Part shown: piece after piece, positions 35,651-47,924 of the stretch | How positions within the stretch are numbered: position 1 is the stretch's first letter | Layout of the letters: each line of letters opens with the position of its first letter | Origin: Harmonia axyridis | Taxonomy: Eukaryota; Arthropoda; Insecta; Coleoptera; Coccinellidae | DNA: 64,000 nucleotides | Assembly: GCF_914767665.1 (NCBI RefSeq) | Contig: NC_059504.1 | Coordinates: forward strand, 24,840,001 to 24,904,000 | Direction of reading: 5' to 3' | Made by a program: the position numbers and the translations under genes | Notes under the pieces: generated by a model | Told to the model about the DNA's origin: nothing | Databases searched by the model: none | What the model saw: only the letters and a program-made list of their open reading frames with translations

Positions 35651-36040
35651 ATGGGCAATATAAGTTCGTGCGTGAAGCAGGTTGAGTGGTGGCTGAAAGT
35701 GATAGAATTTATCCTTGCCATAATTATAATGCTGGCCTGGACTGGATATCCTATTGTAACATTCACAGAACACCATTTCGCCTACCTATGCTGCGGGTTC
35801 TGGCTCATATTTCTCGGATTCATATTGACGATGATATTCGCCGATGACCACGACTTTCTAGAAAAGTATTTCTGTATAGTTGGATGTATTGTATTCTTAT
35901 GGATGTTCTTAGTTGCACTGTTATCAATGTTCATTGGTTATGGTCATGATTTCTATAGAGAGAATATAATAATGGTCATACTCTCTGGAATTGAAAGTGC
36001 GATTCTGATATTCGACACTATTTTACAATTCCAGAAGTGA
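35651..36040 (+). CDS. Small four-membrane-segment protein, 129 aa
   Basis: The frame runs from ATG at 35651 to TGA at 36040 without an intron. Four hydrophobic segments are clear at about residues 18-37, 43-63, 72-95 and 104-122, separated by short loops rich in His, Asp and Glu (TEHHFAY, ADDHDFLEK, GHDFYREN). The N-terminus MGNISSC fits the N-myristoylation consensus (Gly2, Ser6) with a following Cys that could be palmitoylated. Both ends should face the cytoplasm. The size and topology resemble small insect tetraspan proteins of the MARVEL-like kind, but I cannot name it. The context AAAATGG is good for initiation, and AATAAA follows 90 bp after the stop. It lies on the strand opposite the giant-intron gene. 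Single-exon structure could also mean an old retrocopy. Confidence 0.75.
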   Translation: MGNISSCVKQVEWWLKVIEFILAIIIMLAWTGYPIVTFTEHHFAYLCCGFWLIFLGFILTMIFADDHDFLEKYFCIVGCIVFLWMFLVALLSMFIGYGHDFYRENIIMVILSGIESAILIFDTILQFQK

Positions 36041-36129
36041 ATATTTACAGATGACCGACTGAAAATCTTATTCGTTGAATCCTTTTATAACTTATCTTAA
36101 GTGATATCACCTTGTTTTCTTTTGAAGTG

Positions 36130-36135
36130 AATAAA
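36130..36135 (+). terminator. Polyadenylation signal AATAAA for the 129-aa protein
   Basis: A canonical AATAAA lies about 90 bp downstream of the TGA at 36038-36040, followed by a GT-rich stretch (GTTGTTTTGAGTG), as expected for a 3' end. Confidence 0.5.
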
Positions 36136-37199
36136 ATAAGTTGTTTTGAGTGATGAATAATTATGAGTGATATTAATTTTTGACAATCATAACTGTTTTA
36201 ACATTCGTAAGAGGTCATTTTGAAAGGACAAGGACGATGAAGTAGAAACTTATCTTGATAGACGAGTCAGGATCCTACTGTATACAGATTATATGTATTT
36301 TGCCGAAATCGTATCTAAAAATTTTATTTTTTCCTCAAGTGAATCTGTTAAACAGAGTATTCTTAAAGGTCTTCCTTTTTTTCAACAAGGGATAACTCAT
36401 CAAAATAAAATATTCAGCTACTTTTGGAATTTGTTGGAATGATTTTGGCTTAGAAGTTTAATTAAGATTTTCATTGAGAAATCCTCCTTATTCTGGTATG
36501 TTCATTAATTTCAGATGCGTTTTATGTATTTGGTATATCGTTAAAAACAGATGAATACCTACTAGAAGAATTGTACATCGCATTGAAAGTGCCTGTGAAA
36601 TTTTTCATTGAAAAATTAATATTTTGTTGCGGTTTCTTATCATTATCTTCTTCTAATTACCTACATATTATTACTGCACAAATGAAACTAATTTTTATCA
36701 GTGAGCAGTAAATGATTTTTAATATTTTGTTGGAGCATTTTCTCTCATTACACTGATAGGCTAAACTCAGATATCAATTTCATTCTTGATGCCAAATTTC
36801 GCGTTGATTGATTCACAAGAAGCATAGAAGATTGTCGATGGAAGCAGAATATAGAAAAATAAAAGCATTTCTGTAACAACAGATTCCATTCAGTTGATAT
36901 TCAGTCTGTAATTTCAACCTGTGCAATTGAAACACTCGGATAATGTAATCAGTAATTGCCTCTGAATATTTATAAAATTCTGAAAATATTGGCAATTTAA
37001 TTGTTACAACATTTACTTCGGAGAGATACTTTCCCAAATTTCCCTTCGTCAATAAATTATCACACCACTAAAATTAGCAAAAGCTTAAGGTACATTTTCG
37101 TCAAAACGTCAAAACTACTTGTTCGATTCTACGTTTCTTTTTTTTTATTCCAGGTTATTTTTTTCTGGACGGTCATTTATTAACCTTACCCTCTATTTG
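36136..37199. other. No gene recognised
   Basis: AT-rich; short open frames on both strands overlap and have no motif. Confidence 0.4.
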
Positions 37200-37800
37200 C
37201 CAAATACCGGGTGCAGCAATTAAAGCCTGTTTTTCCATGAAATTTGTAATACTCTGTAGAGTGTAACAGTTACATTATCAACTTGGAATTGAAGTTACAC
37301 TTCAGCCTTTTCTTTTTTCAACATTTTCATTTTTGAGTCACTTCATTATATTGGTCTGTAGCGAGTATTTTCATCTATGGCACGAATACCTTCTTGGCAA
37401 CGACGACCCATTACTTAAAATAAGAGACTTCATGCCATTTTGGTCCAGGCCTTCTAAAATTGCAATCAGTCGCTGCGTACGTCTTCCAAAGTTACGTTTC
37501 TTTTGTAATCTTCTCCCAATGATTTTCTATGGAATTTAAATCCGGGCTCCGAACTGGCCATACCTTGGTAACGATACCTCTTCCTGTAGATAAAATTCCT
37601 CACAAATTGAGCGGCGCGAAAAGAGGCTTGGCATCAACAAAAATCCTTGCCCTATATATGGCGCCAATGGTATTACATGTGGTTTTGAAAACTCCATTAT
37701 GTACCTTTCAGTTGAAAGTAAAAACTAAAAGGCTCAATATCGTTTTGTTATATGGATCAGACGTTATTAATATTTTTCACGCATATTTTTTATGAATTTA
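37200..37800 (-). mobile_element. Tc1-like transposase C-terminal remnant
   Basis: On the minus strand around 37575-37520 the stretch reads WPVRSPDLNSIENHWEKI, the block that holds the third catalytic residue (Glu of IEN) in Tc1-type transposases. Upstream pieces (37800-37600) show only weak similarity to the second Asp region. The 3' part has lost its frame. No terminus was identified with confidence. It is a different and older family than the three other Tc1 copies. Confidence 0.7.
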
Positions 37801-38246
37801 TTATTTCATTTTGTTACTTTTTATCAATAAATCGAGTTCTACTGCAACCTGGGTCAAATATCGTCCCATGAATAAATCTGCAAAATTGAAACATGGTTCA
37901 TATCGATTATTCAATATAAATAGTCTCTTGTTTATATCAACAAAATCAATTGAGTGTGTGATATGTTTCTGATATACATATAAATTGCATTATTGTACAA
38001 TTATGGTCGTCTACTTCGCAATATTTTTTTAAAGCTTAAGTCAACGGACAAATCAAACCCCTCCCCTCCACGATTTTTTTTTTAGCTATGACCTTGAGTG
38101 AACGAGATCGTTGACGACAATTCACTTTATGTGAATCAAGAGATCCTGTAGATAAGTCGGTGTTCTATACGATAAAATTGAACGTTTCAGTCTCTTTAAC
38201 AACGATAACCTTAGCAAGATCACCAAGAGAAATTATATAAACTCAC

Positions 38247-38918
38247 CCTCGTCATCGTTGTCATCATGTGTGGCACTACATTCTCTGCAAACGGCATGTC
38301 TCTGTTGTCCTCTCCTAGCCATTTGCTGCAACGCGAACAACTCTTGCTCTTCCAGCTCCATATCTTTGTACCCCTCTGGTGGACTGAGAGTTACGGCGTC
38401 AACGAATTCCAGGGGCGGTGCGAATTTCGGACTTTGAGGGGTTGGGTCATAACCTTCGTAAACGCTACAGTTGCAATTCGGCTCGCAACACGTAAGGCGC
38501 ACCATTTCATGCTGGTTACACGTGCAGACGCTATCGTCGTCCTCGTCATCGTAGTCGCATTCCTCACGGATCAGTATTATGTAGTCCGCATCAAAGAACT
38601 CATTCTTGTTCTCGTTAAACACTACCCTATTCGACTTCTTATCTCTGTTTCGACCCGGCCTCTTCAGCAGCGATTTCAGGTTCTCCGCATCAGGGTTGTG
38701 CTTTGGCCTTTCACTATCAGTCCCCATTTTGGCTTTCAAATTTCTCAGGATGTAGAACTGCTCCTCTAATTCAGCGTCTTCGTCTAGCGAGATCACGTGG
38801 TACTCTTCGTCGCTGTCGTCGCCTTGATTGAGCTCGTCGTATACCAAGCAATATCCATTCAACACTGATGAGAAAGAACTGATCTGACTGACGTCGAACT
38901 GGCAGAAATCCTCGCCAC
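38247..38918 (-). CDS. Giant-intron gene, exon C (unrecognised, RVxF and Cys-rich)
   Basis: An exon of 672 nt with acceptor ...ATTACAG ending at 38919 and donor GTGAGT at 38246; phase 1 at both ends. It begins GEDFCQFDVSQ, joined to the G left over from exon B. Features in order: an acidic stretch (DDSDEEYHVISLDEDAELEE), a basic patch SLLKRPGRNRDKKSN, then RVVFNENKNEFFDADYIILI, an acidic run (CDYDDEDDDS), a Cys-rich segment (CTC, CCEPNCNC) and a mixed helix MELEEQELFALQQMARR ending in CRECS. RVVF after a basic patch matches the RVxF docking motif for protein phosphatase 1. The Cys cluster could bind metal or be lipid-modified. I do not recognise the gene. It continues in further exons to the left, not found. 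Confidence 0.85.
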
Positions 38919-39479
38919 CTGTAATGAATAACAATATTCAGTGCATGTGTTATTAATTTCATTAGGATTTTGCTAGTGGCGGTTTTCAATGGGATATTTT
39001 CCCAGGAAGAAGCCTTTGTGCGAAAAGGGGAAGATTCCTATGTTATCTATAGGAATGCGATGTATGATCGTGATTAGGTGTTTCTGCTCATAATTATGAT
39101 TTTAATCTTTGAATAATTTTCCCACAAGTCCAGTGAGTGCGTTCAACAATGGAGTATTATGCATTATGACTTCACACAGAAACGGAGTACTATGGTACTG
39201 AACCAAATGACAATTTTGTTCAATTAACAACCCTGCTTAGGTTCTTAAAGATAGAAATGAAGCAGTTCTCAATTACATTAATGGACAATAGGTGAATCAA
39301 GGGTGATTGAATTATAACTCATCAGCAAACCAATACAATCATGAAATTAAAACGCCAGTTCCAATCTATTAGGGCGCACTCGATGTTACCGTTCCATAAT
39401 TTTGCTGATCGGTATACAATAAACAACGCTTCCCAAGATGGTGATAAAACTCGAACTACTGGGATTCACGATTGAGAGA

Positions 39480-39650
39480 TGTTTACACCTTAACGCCGAT
39501 AGCAAGAATGCAGATTTTACTGCTTCCTGACTTTTATATAGGTCAAACTGGACGTTCTTTTGAAATTTGGGAATTAAAGGATGAACACAAAAAATCCATT
39601 CTTCAAAACGAATCAACTACTGGCATCTCCCATTTTTTGTATTGTATTTT
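39480..39650 (+). mobile_element. Penelope-like GIY-YIG endonuclease fragment
   Basis: The plus strand reads FYIGQTGRSFEIW followed by ELKDEHKKSI and HFL. YIGQTGRSF followed by an EH(K/R)xxI helix is the GIY-YIG nuclease signature attached to the reverse transcriptase of Penelope-like retroelements (there usually with Arg-x-x-E-H). Only about 50 residues are preserved, and the catalytic Arg region is altered (EIWELKDEH in place of the usual RxxEH spacing). It is a dead fragment within the host intron. A bacterial-type GIY-YIG protein is unlikely in this context. Confidence 0.6.
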
Positions 39651-40189
39651 ATGTATTATATATTAATTTAAATCATTTTGTAGATTATAATAAAACTAAA
39701 ATTTTACATGAAGCTGTTAGCTTCAGATAGATATTTTAATATCTACTACCTTTTAGCTCAACAACTGCCAATTATCAACGAATAACGATCGAAAGTAATT
39801 CCGTTCATCTCCAGTGAAATTACATCTATTAGGCCAATTGAAAAGACCCCTCAGCGCCAATGAAGAAGAATCGCGAAAGACAAATCGAACTACAAAAATT
39901 GTATCGAAAAGTTGGAAGATCGCTATAATCGCTGTATCGCCCTCGAAGGCAACTATGTTGAATAATAAATTTTTCCAAAAATGTGTTTTACTATGGTAGA
40001 CCGGGGACTATTCAATTTGCCTGTTATGATAAGAATAAGAAAATGTTTATTCATAAATAAACATGTTTGAATCTCAGAGGTATTATACAAATATAAATGT
40101 ATATGTGCATTTAGACTATTTTTACTTTTGAAAATGGGTTAGTCCCCGAAACGTGAAGGTTGTTTAACTATTTTCTCTGTTTCAGTATA

Positions 40190-40690
40190 GTAACGAGTTC
40201 ATTACAGTACTAAAAACAGTGCTTTAATGAACTCATTACATTGTTTTCAGTTATATTTTTCGTTTAGTGGTTGTCTAGACTGACTTCTTATCCAACCAAT
40301 TTTCATCTCACGTCAATTGTCAATATAATATTTGAATATAGTGAAATAATTCACAAATTTAATGCGTAATTATATTATTAATAATTTTTTTTTCGAAATT
40401 CGAAACGTACGATTCAAATTCAAATTCCGCCGTAATCTGTCAATTTTCGTAACAGTCACACCAACTGCCAAGATTCAATACAAAAGTCCCTAAGATGTAT
40501 CATCTGATTTTTTCATTGAATTTCGACAATGTTTCTCAAATAAACTTGAATGAAATAGAGAAAATATCGTCTTATTCCTGTTGCAGAACGCAATTCCAAT
40601 ACTCACGAATTTCGCATTCGTGTTGGAATAGGAGCACATTCTACCACTTGTTTTAGAATATACTAATATTATGGTAAAAATTGTCAAGAT
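40190..40690. repeat. Dispersed repeat, copy C
   Basis: Shares with 56150-56515 the order TATTTTTCGTTT, AAACGTACG(A/G)TTCAAATTC, GTCACACCAACTGCCAAG, ATACAAAAGTC and the GAGAAAATA...TTGCAGA end. It opens with a hairpin of the words AACGAGTTCATTACAGT and AATGAACTCATTAC (40191-40245). The GAGAAAATA tail also recurs in the composite repeat near 11560. Confidence 0.7.
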
Positions 40691-43600
40691 AGTCAAGTCA
40701 TAGTGTTTTATTTTTCGTGCTCAACTCGATTATTGGAAGCTATAAACAAAGTTTTTAAAATGTTTTTTCAACAAATACTGATGATATATCCTATACCTAA
40801 TCATAAACTTTGATAAAATTAGATTTTTGATTTTACTCTCATCCAATTTGAATGCTCCAACATTTTATGAATTTTACAGGTCCGTAAATCCAAATTCAAC
40901 GCCAAGTGGAACCTCGTGCCTTCCTCATAATAAAATCAAGACAATGAACTGGGTTTGAAGCAAGAGAAATACGAAATATTAAATTCCCTTTCAGAAATCA
41001 ACTCTTTTTACGATATAATTCCGCCGCTTTGAAGTGAACATTAAGTTCGATATAATCACCTCGAGTATCAACTACTACTCTTCGGATACATATTCCCTTT
41101 GTGGATAAAGACTCCGAGAGAAAAAGCAGTAATGATGTATCATCTTCCCTTTGTGAAGTCCGCGGCTAGACGCTAGATGAGTGAATCTCGTGTGAACCCT
41201 CAAAGATGAAGATTACATGAGAAGTTGAAGTTATACTCGTTTGGATCTTCCCCAAGATACTTCCAGGAGATGCCTCTTTGTTGCAAAGTTTCCGAGATGA
41301 AACTAGAACAACGAATCGATATCTGCTGTATGTGCATTACTTCAGTTTAACGTGGAATTTTCGTCTGAGGTATATTATGGTTAGAGAGGTTCCGAGAAAT
41401 AAATAAACAGCTCTGGCATAAAGAGCTTTTGTCATCATCCGATTTACTCAGAACACATTTGGAAATGTATTTCTTACGCAATTAATGAAAGAATGTCCCA
41501 GAATTAGTGCTCAATAATTCATTACCGTATTGTACGATGGAAAATATTGAAGGAATGATTCTTTTTTCAAAAATGTTCCTCTTTAGATAAATGTATGTTA
41601 TTTTTGTCGGAACTAACGCAGCAAAAATTGATGAAATATCGAATGACTTTTCTTATTGAGAAGCTCAAAAACTACTAGACTCAATAGATTTAGTCCCTAC
41701 TTGATGGAAATTGATTTGAATCAAAATTGTTTATTTGCATCAAATTAGTACTAGTGGCTTACTTCCTCCCCGAATTTTATTAAATATTCAAATCATCGAA
41801 ACAAGGAGATTCATGAAATAAAAAATAGTATCCGTCAAGACTGGTACCTACACTACTCTTACCACATCACAGTAGGGTCAGACCAAAACATTAAGTTCTC
41901 GCCCATTGAGCATTGTGATTTGTGGTGAAAATCATTCACATCTAAATTCAAAACAGAAATCTTAAAAAATAGGTTTACTATTTTATTTTCAATATAATTA
42001 TGAATTTCGATAAAAAGGAATATTTCAACCGGAATAGACACATTAGAATGCAGAATATCCTTCTTGCATGATTAGGCGCCATTAATATAAGAATATAATA
42101 AGTGCGACAAACTTCAGGGGGTGATTCTGCATAAAAATAATGACAGTTCACTTATAATTATCATTTGGAAATGCTTACTTGCTCACTTATTTATTGCGCG
42201 TTTATTCATATGCAGTCAAGAATTTGTTATTCCTCATTGACGCGCATACAGACAATGATCTTTTTTTCTGAGAGGTAAAAATAGTACGCCACTGAAATAT
42301 TTCAAGCTGAAATTCATTTTTGAATTTCTTTATCAATTTGGGACGAAACACCTCTCATGCTTATAGGGAGCCGTTATTAAGCTGAAACAAAACACCTCAA
42401 CGCGTATTTTTCATCTCTCCAATAATTTTTTCTCGATAATGTATTTTAGTCAAGATGTAAAATCGGCGCCCCTTGCGAAAATAAGGTATGAGAGTTTTTC
42501 TGTCAAAAATTAGATAAGATGTATTTCTTTATATCAGATAAATTCAAGTTACATGTACATTACAGTCAGCTAAACTTTAAATGAAATGACGTCAAAAAAT
42601 AACAGTTACTTTGTAGCCTCAAAATATTCCTTAATACTATATGTTTCTAATGGAATTAATACATCTTTTACTTTTTTTCGGAATGATTTATAATTCATTA
42701 TACATTTAATATTGTATAAGGTAACTTATTGAAGGCTTTGATACATATATAGGCACTGGCAGTAGGTACTCTTCTCAGTTAATGTCAAACTATGGGTTGG
42801 AAACATCAAATCTAGATTCCTTGTATTATAATTATTTACATTTTCAGACAAGAAGTTGTATTTATTTTTATATGGAAACATCAATGTTCTTTGAACCCCA
42901 ATTTGTGAATTATTCGAGTTGCTCTTTTCTGAATTAAAAATATTTTTTCCAAAATTCCATCAAAAAATTGATAGCAAAAAAAATAACTTCAACATCTCGT
43001 TTTTCGGAAAAAGTAGCATTTGGGAACAAAAATTATATAGCAAACTATCATTAATTTTTCATGCGGAATCGCCCCCTGAAGTCGCACTCATTTACCAACA
43101 TGTACAAGCCAGTTCATTTCCTAAAAAAATAATTCTAAAAAAGTGATCCTGTATTCAATTATCACATCATGTAATGTTCCCATGGCATGTCAAAGATCAG
43201 AAAGTTTCATCTTCAAGATTTTTGGCTCAGAAGACTGAAGTGGATATAACAAAGTAAAAATCTTCATGCAGAATTTCTAAAAAAAACACATGAATTCTAA
43301 TAAGCGAACAAAAGCTTCCAACTTCAGTACTTTTCTCATTTTCTTGAAATTCAATCGCCGTATATCTCCATTATACATTTCGAAATGGAAGAACTTCATT
43401 ATTCTCATGAATTCATTGCAAAATTTATTCTTTTGGTCAACAGTTGTGTAAAAAAATTTAAAGTTTATATCTGAAAACTGAAACGATTGAAAATTTCATT
43501 GAAAAAACGTGAATAACCGGCCTGGGCGTTATCTTCTCGGATTATGAAAAACCTCCACGTAGTTAATTACCTTCTATAATACCACAGATATCCAAACTTC

Positions 43601-45374
43601 GCTACGAAATTTCATTCAGGTTTTTCAGGTGGGTGTTTTTGGAGTATAAATTTCCAACGATTTATGAGGGGCAATTTATGAAGAAGTGCGCGTACCTAGT
43701 TGTCAGGTCGTGGGTGTCGTATAGCGATAGCGTGTTTTAGTTGAAACTCACATCTGCTCACCACTCAAAAGGGCACAATTCAAAAACCCTACCAAATATT
43801 TCAATTTTAACCACAGAAGATGATCTTCAGATTAATAGTTTTAATAAGTATTATGAGCAAGTTAAATGGAAGTATTGAGGGCGATATATTCGATTATAAG
43901 GTTCATTCGAATATATACTGAGTGCTTAAAAAGGGTAAACACTCGTATATTCTTGCGCGAATTGGATGGGCGATATTCAGAAGTATCGAATTCTCTGCAG
44001 TTTGAATTTGGTGTATCAAAAGGAGAAGTTGGACCAAAATCCAGTTCATCTCCATTCACAAACATGGAGACAAGCAATTTGGGATATAGAGCGATAGTTC
44101 AATCTTTTCTTTTTTTCAAACTTTACATTTCACGCCATTTTCCAATATTCTCTCATAGCATGAAAACAGTTCAATTCATTAGGTTGCGGTTTTCACCAAA
44201 TTAATTCTTGCATGAAATATGACATTTATTTTTTTCTAGCACAAAGGGGCTCTGAGATCCTTCACTAAACAACGCATTTGGGACACCCGATACATTGATC
44301 ATATCATAAATTCTTTTGCGAAAAACTTAAAGTTTCCAAAAATTTTTTTTAATTGGCAAATTAAACTATTGGCATTATACAATGTAGATTATTGTGAAAA
44401 TTATGTGAAAACCCCATAAATATCGGTGGTTATAAGAGGAAATCTACAATAACTCTTAAAGTCAGCTGTTGGATCCTTTTTTCCTTAGACCTTAGTTGTA
44501 ATCGAGAGCTCATAGCAAACGGGTGTCAGTAAAATGGCAAATGTACTAGTTCATTAGCCTTGAAGCGAGCCTTTGAAGTGTATATGAAAGTGAAGTACCG
44601 GTATTAATGTAAAAAAAAACTATCAAACATGGATTACAGATATTACCTCATATAGAACCTAACTGCAAATTTGTGAGTTTTCATCGATATACTCAATATT
44701 CAATAACCTTCGTGATACCTTTAGCTTGAATACAATGTCTTGGGCTATATAAATTAACACAAATGTCAAATATATAAAATTAAAGTCTTCCGAGTATATT
44801 CTCCTGCACTGAATGATAATTTGAAATAAGAAATTATGTCTTAAGTGGACTGAAAAGTAAACGATGTACGTTGATGATTTTCATATTACTTATTCCCTAT
44901 TCTGTAGATATTTGATTAAAGATTTCGTCATTTGAGGTAGTATACGTACCTACATGTGAAAAACGATAAAAAAAATTATTTATTTACGTCAGGTATATAA
45001 ACGAATTAGTTGTTTATTCATAATGTAGAAATTGAAGGATCTGCCATATTATCTCCGATTTATGGGCAATTGTCCATTCATCCAAAGCCTTGTATTCATT
45101 TGTTTTTTAATTTCAATGCTTCCTGCATTACGTTTACTCATAACATTGGATAAAAAAAAATTAACGGTTAAATGTTTCATCAGTGATAATTCATCACTTA
45201 TGCTGTAGATTGCGTTTTTCATTTCAATTCATTTCAATTGATCCCTTTCTGAAGATACGGTAACAAAACCTACACAGAACATGACCTGTTCTCCTGATTC
45301 TAGATAATGAGAAGCCTTACAAAGATATAGAACAATCGGAATGAAACACCTACAAAAATGAATAGAAGATTATA
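40691..45374. other. Intronic AT-rich stretch, no supported gene
   Basis: The only item of note is a short ATG frame at 43820-43921 (33 codons) with a hydrophobic start (MIFRLIVLISIM), reported as a finding and not as a gene. A 112-codon frame at 43866-44204 has no motif. Confidence 0.4.
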
Positions 45375-45892
45375 CAGGATGTTCATAAATTGGAGGTACA
45401 AACGAAAATGACTTGGAAAATTTGAAGAATGAAGTCCTATAAACATGGGCATGATAACTCTGTGTTTTCGAGATACATGATTACTAATTTGAATTTTCCC
45501 GAGGATTTAGAGAGAATTGTTACAATTTTTTTTTATCGAAATCGGTAGCAGATAAGACAAGAGTATGAGAAATCAAAAAGATCAGCATTAGAACACAGTT
45601 TTTTTTTAGTTTTTCAAACTACCTCTTATCCATCAAGAAATTTCTGAAGGAAAAAAGCGGTAGTGTTCCAAAAAATATATCACCCTGTGAATTTGCAATA
45701 GAAATTGGTATAGCAGGTAATGGAAACTGTAAATTGGAATAACTATGCCAAATTTCAGTTGAATAACTCGTGATTCGCAGGCGCTGTGGGAAAAAAATCA
45801 ATTTTAACATTATGTCCTATGTTTTTGGACATTTCTCCTCAAAATTATGAGGGGAATCTCTCATTTCCGTTTGTACCTGTGATTTAGGGACA
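45375..45892. mobile_element. Foldback element, about 0.5 kb
   Basis: The left arm (CAGGATGTTCATAAATTGG then AGGTACAAACGAAAATGA) and the right arm (TCTCATTTCCGTTTGTACCT before GATTTAGGGACAATA) are inverse. TA precedes the left end. The inner arms have diverged. A solo arm of the same family lies at about 4875-4900. Confidence 0.65.
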
Positions 45893-47924
45893 ATATATCA
45901 ATGTCAATCAATCGCTAAACTTAAAAATTAAATTCTTGAATGACAAAAACTGAAATTGAAGGATCAGAAAAAAGAATTATTGGAAATGAAGATAGATGAT
46001 GACATTATAGTACTGCACATTCTTACTTCGAACAATGTCCAAGTTATCGAAATCTCTTATTTATATATTTGTACTTTATGTTTCTACAAATTTTCCGAAG
46101 GAATGAAAAGAACACAATTATTTCGAGCAAATTAATCAATCAAATTCACATCGAGGATCGATGTGATATAGCAAATGAATATTGTATTAAATATCACATA
46201 CCGATACCCAAAGGTTCACAACAAATTATTCCAATTTGTAATCATTCGAATATCGACTAGCGCTCTTATTCTAAAATAATAAAAACAATTGAAAACGCTT
46301 TCATGTTGATTTCCCTTATTCCGGTTCCCACTTGATTTTTTAAAGTGAATTGTGAAAAAAACAGGTTGAAAAACCTTCTGCCAACAGATGTCTGTAGTGA
46401 ATTATCAATGCCAAGGTGATTAATCGAGCGTTGATTGAACATTTCCCCAAATCGTTGAAAGCAACGATGACAGAGATTGATGTTGAACCAACAGATTTAT
46501 CAATTTCCCAACTGGAAACGTACATCAATTTTTTTGTATAGCCTATCATGTTTATACTACAGTGCAATGACGAACTCATGTCTTTGTTTTGTAATGCAGT
46601 GCAACGGCGTAAAAGTTTTTAAAAATCCGATTATTTTTTGTAGCTATTGAATCAAAAGTTATGCACTTATATTTCGTTTCACTATGTTTATACAACCAAT
46701 GTTTTTTTTATTATCTGTTCGACGTTTCGTTCATATTCAGACAGTACAGGATATCCCAAATTCGATGCTCACTGAAAATATGTCAACTAAATCAAACAAT
46801 AAGACTTGGAGAAAAAAAATCTTCAAAGACCACCGATTTCATTTTTCGGAATATGTAAAAAGTTATCAGGAATCATATCGAAAATGTTTTGCTTCGTTCT
46901 CGAGTTATGGGCTGTTTCTGAAGAATATAATTCCAAATATTTCGCTATATCTTCGTTTCTGTTAGAGATACTCAAAACATTCTGATACGTTTATTTCGGT
47001 GATAAAGGATAATCATAATACATTATAGAAATTAATTACCGTTTTAAAGATATAGAAGACAGTTGGTGTTTTTGGAATTGGGCCAGCGAGGAAGATTTAT
47101 TATTTAAAAATAAAAGGTTCCTGGATCAAAAAAAACGAAAACCATTCTATAAAATCTGCACTCAACTTTTACTTTCATAAAAATTTTTATTCAAACACTC
47201 TCGTTGCTCCTGTGTGAAGAATGGAATGGAAATTTACCTAAATGAGAAGTTGGTAGTATTTTTCATTACGGAAAATTAATGATGATGTAACGGGAGCAGA
47301 AAGTCCGTCAAGCAAAGCCATTCACTATTTTTCTCAGCATTATTCTAAACTCAACGGAAAGATTCGAAAGTATTGAAATCAAACATTTTGACCACTGAAT
47401 AGTGGAATATATTAATTTTTTAGAAAGGATATCCAAGGTAGGCATTTGCGCTCGTATTTGACAACTTAAACGTAATTTTTTTTAAGAATGTTACTTTATC
47501 ACTTATAGGAGAAAAAATAAAAAAAAACGGTCGCTCTGGGATGTATTTTCGATAACAATGGTCGTATCTTAATTTGAAAAAAAACTTTTTGAAGCTTGTA
47601 GTTTATAGTTTAGAGATCTCATGATGAAAAAATTGTCAAGCAACGTGTACCGCTCAATCCTAATGAATACAGTACCTATCTAAAATTTCTGCGAAATTTT
47701 TTCAGTTTTATTTTTGGCCTACAGACTTGGAAATTTTTTTTCCAAGTTAACCACTTTATGGATGAGATAATTTGTTCATTCAGCTTCAATATCCTTTTTT
47801 CAAAATTTCGATACTATAAATCAAATATGCATTGCTCAGAGTATCTAATGACAACGAGTAACATTTCTCATTTAAATGAGAAATTTTCTGAATAATAATC
47901 GTATCTGAGCATGAAGAAACAAAA
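45893..47924. other. Intronic AT-rich stretch, no supported gene
   Basis: Two overlapping short frames at 46035-46259 (a hydrophobic start and a Cys-containing tail in different frames) are discussed as a finding. The rest shows nothing. Confidence 0.4.

Noticed and set aside
38266..38769. 167-codon plus-strand frame opposite exon C
   Set aside because: Antisense shadow of exon C; no motif and no splice or initiation context.
43866..44204. 112-codon plus-strand frame
   Set aside because: No domain and no splice context; composition is not clearly coding.
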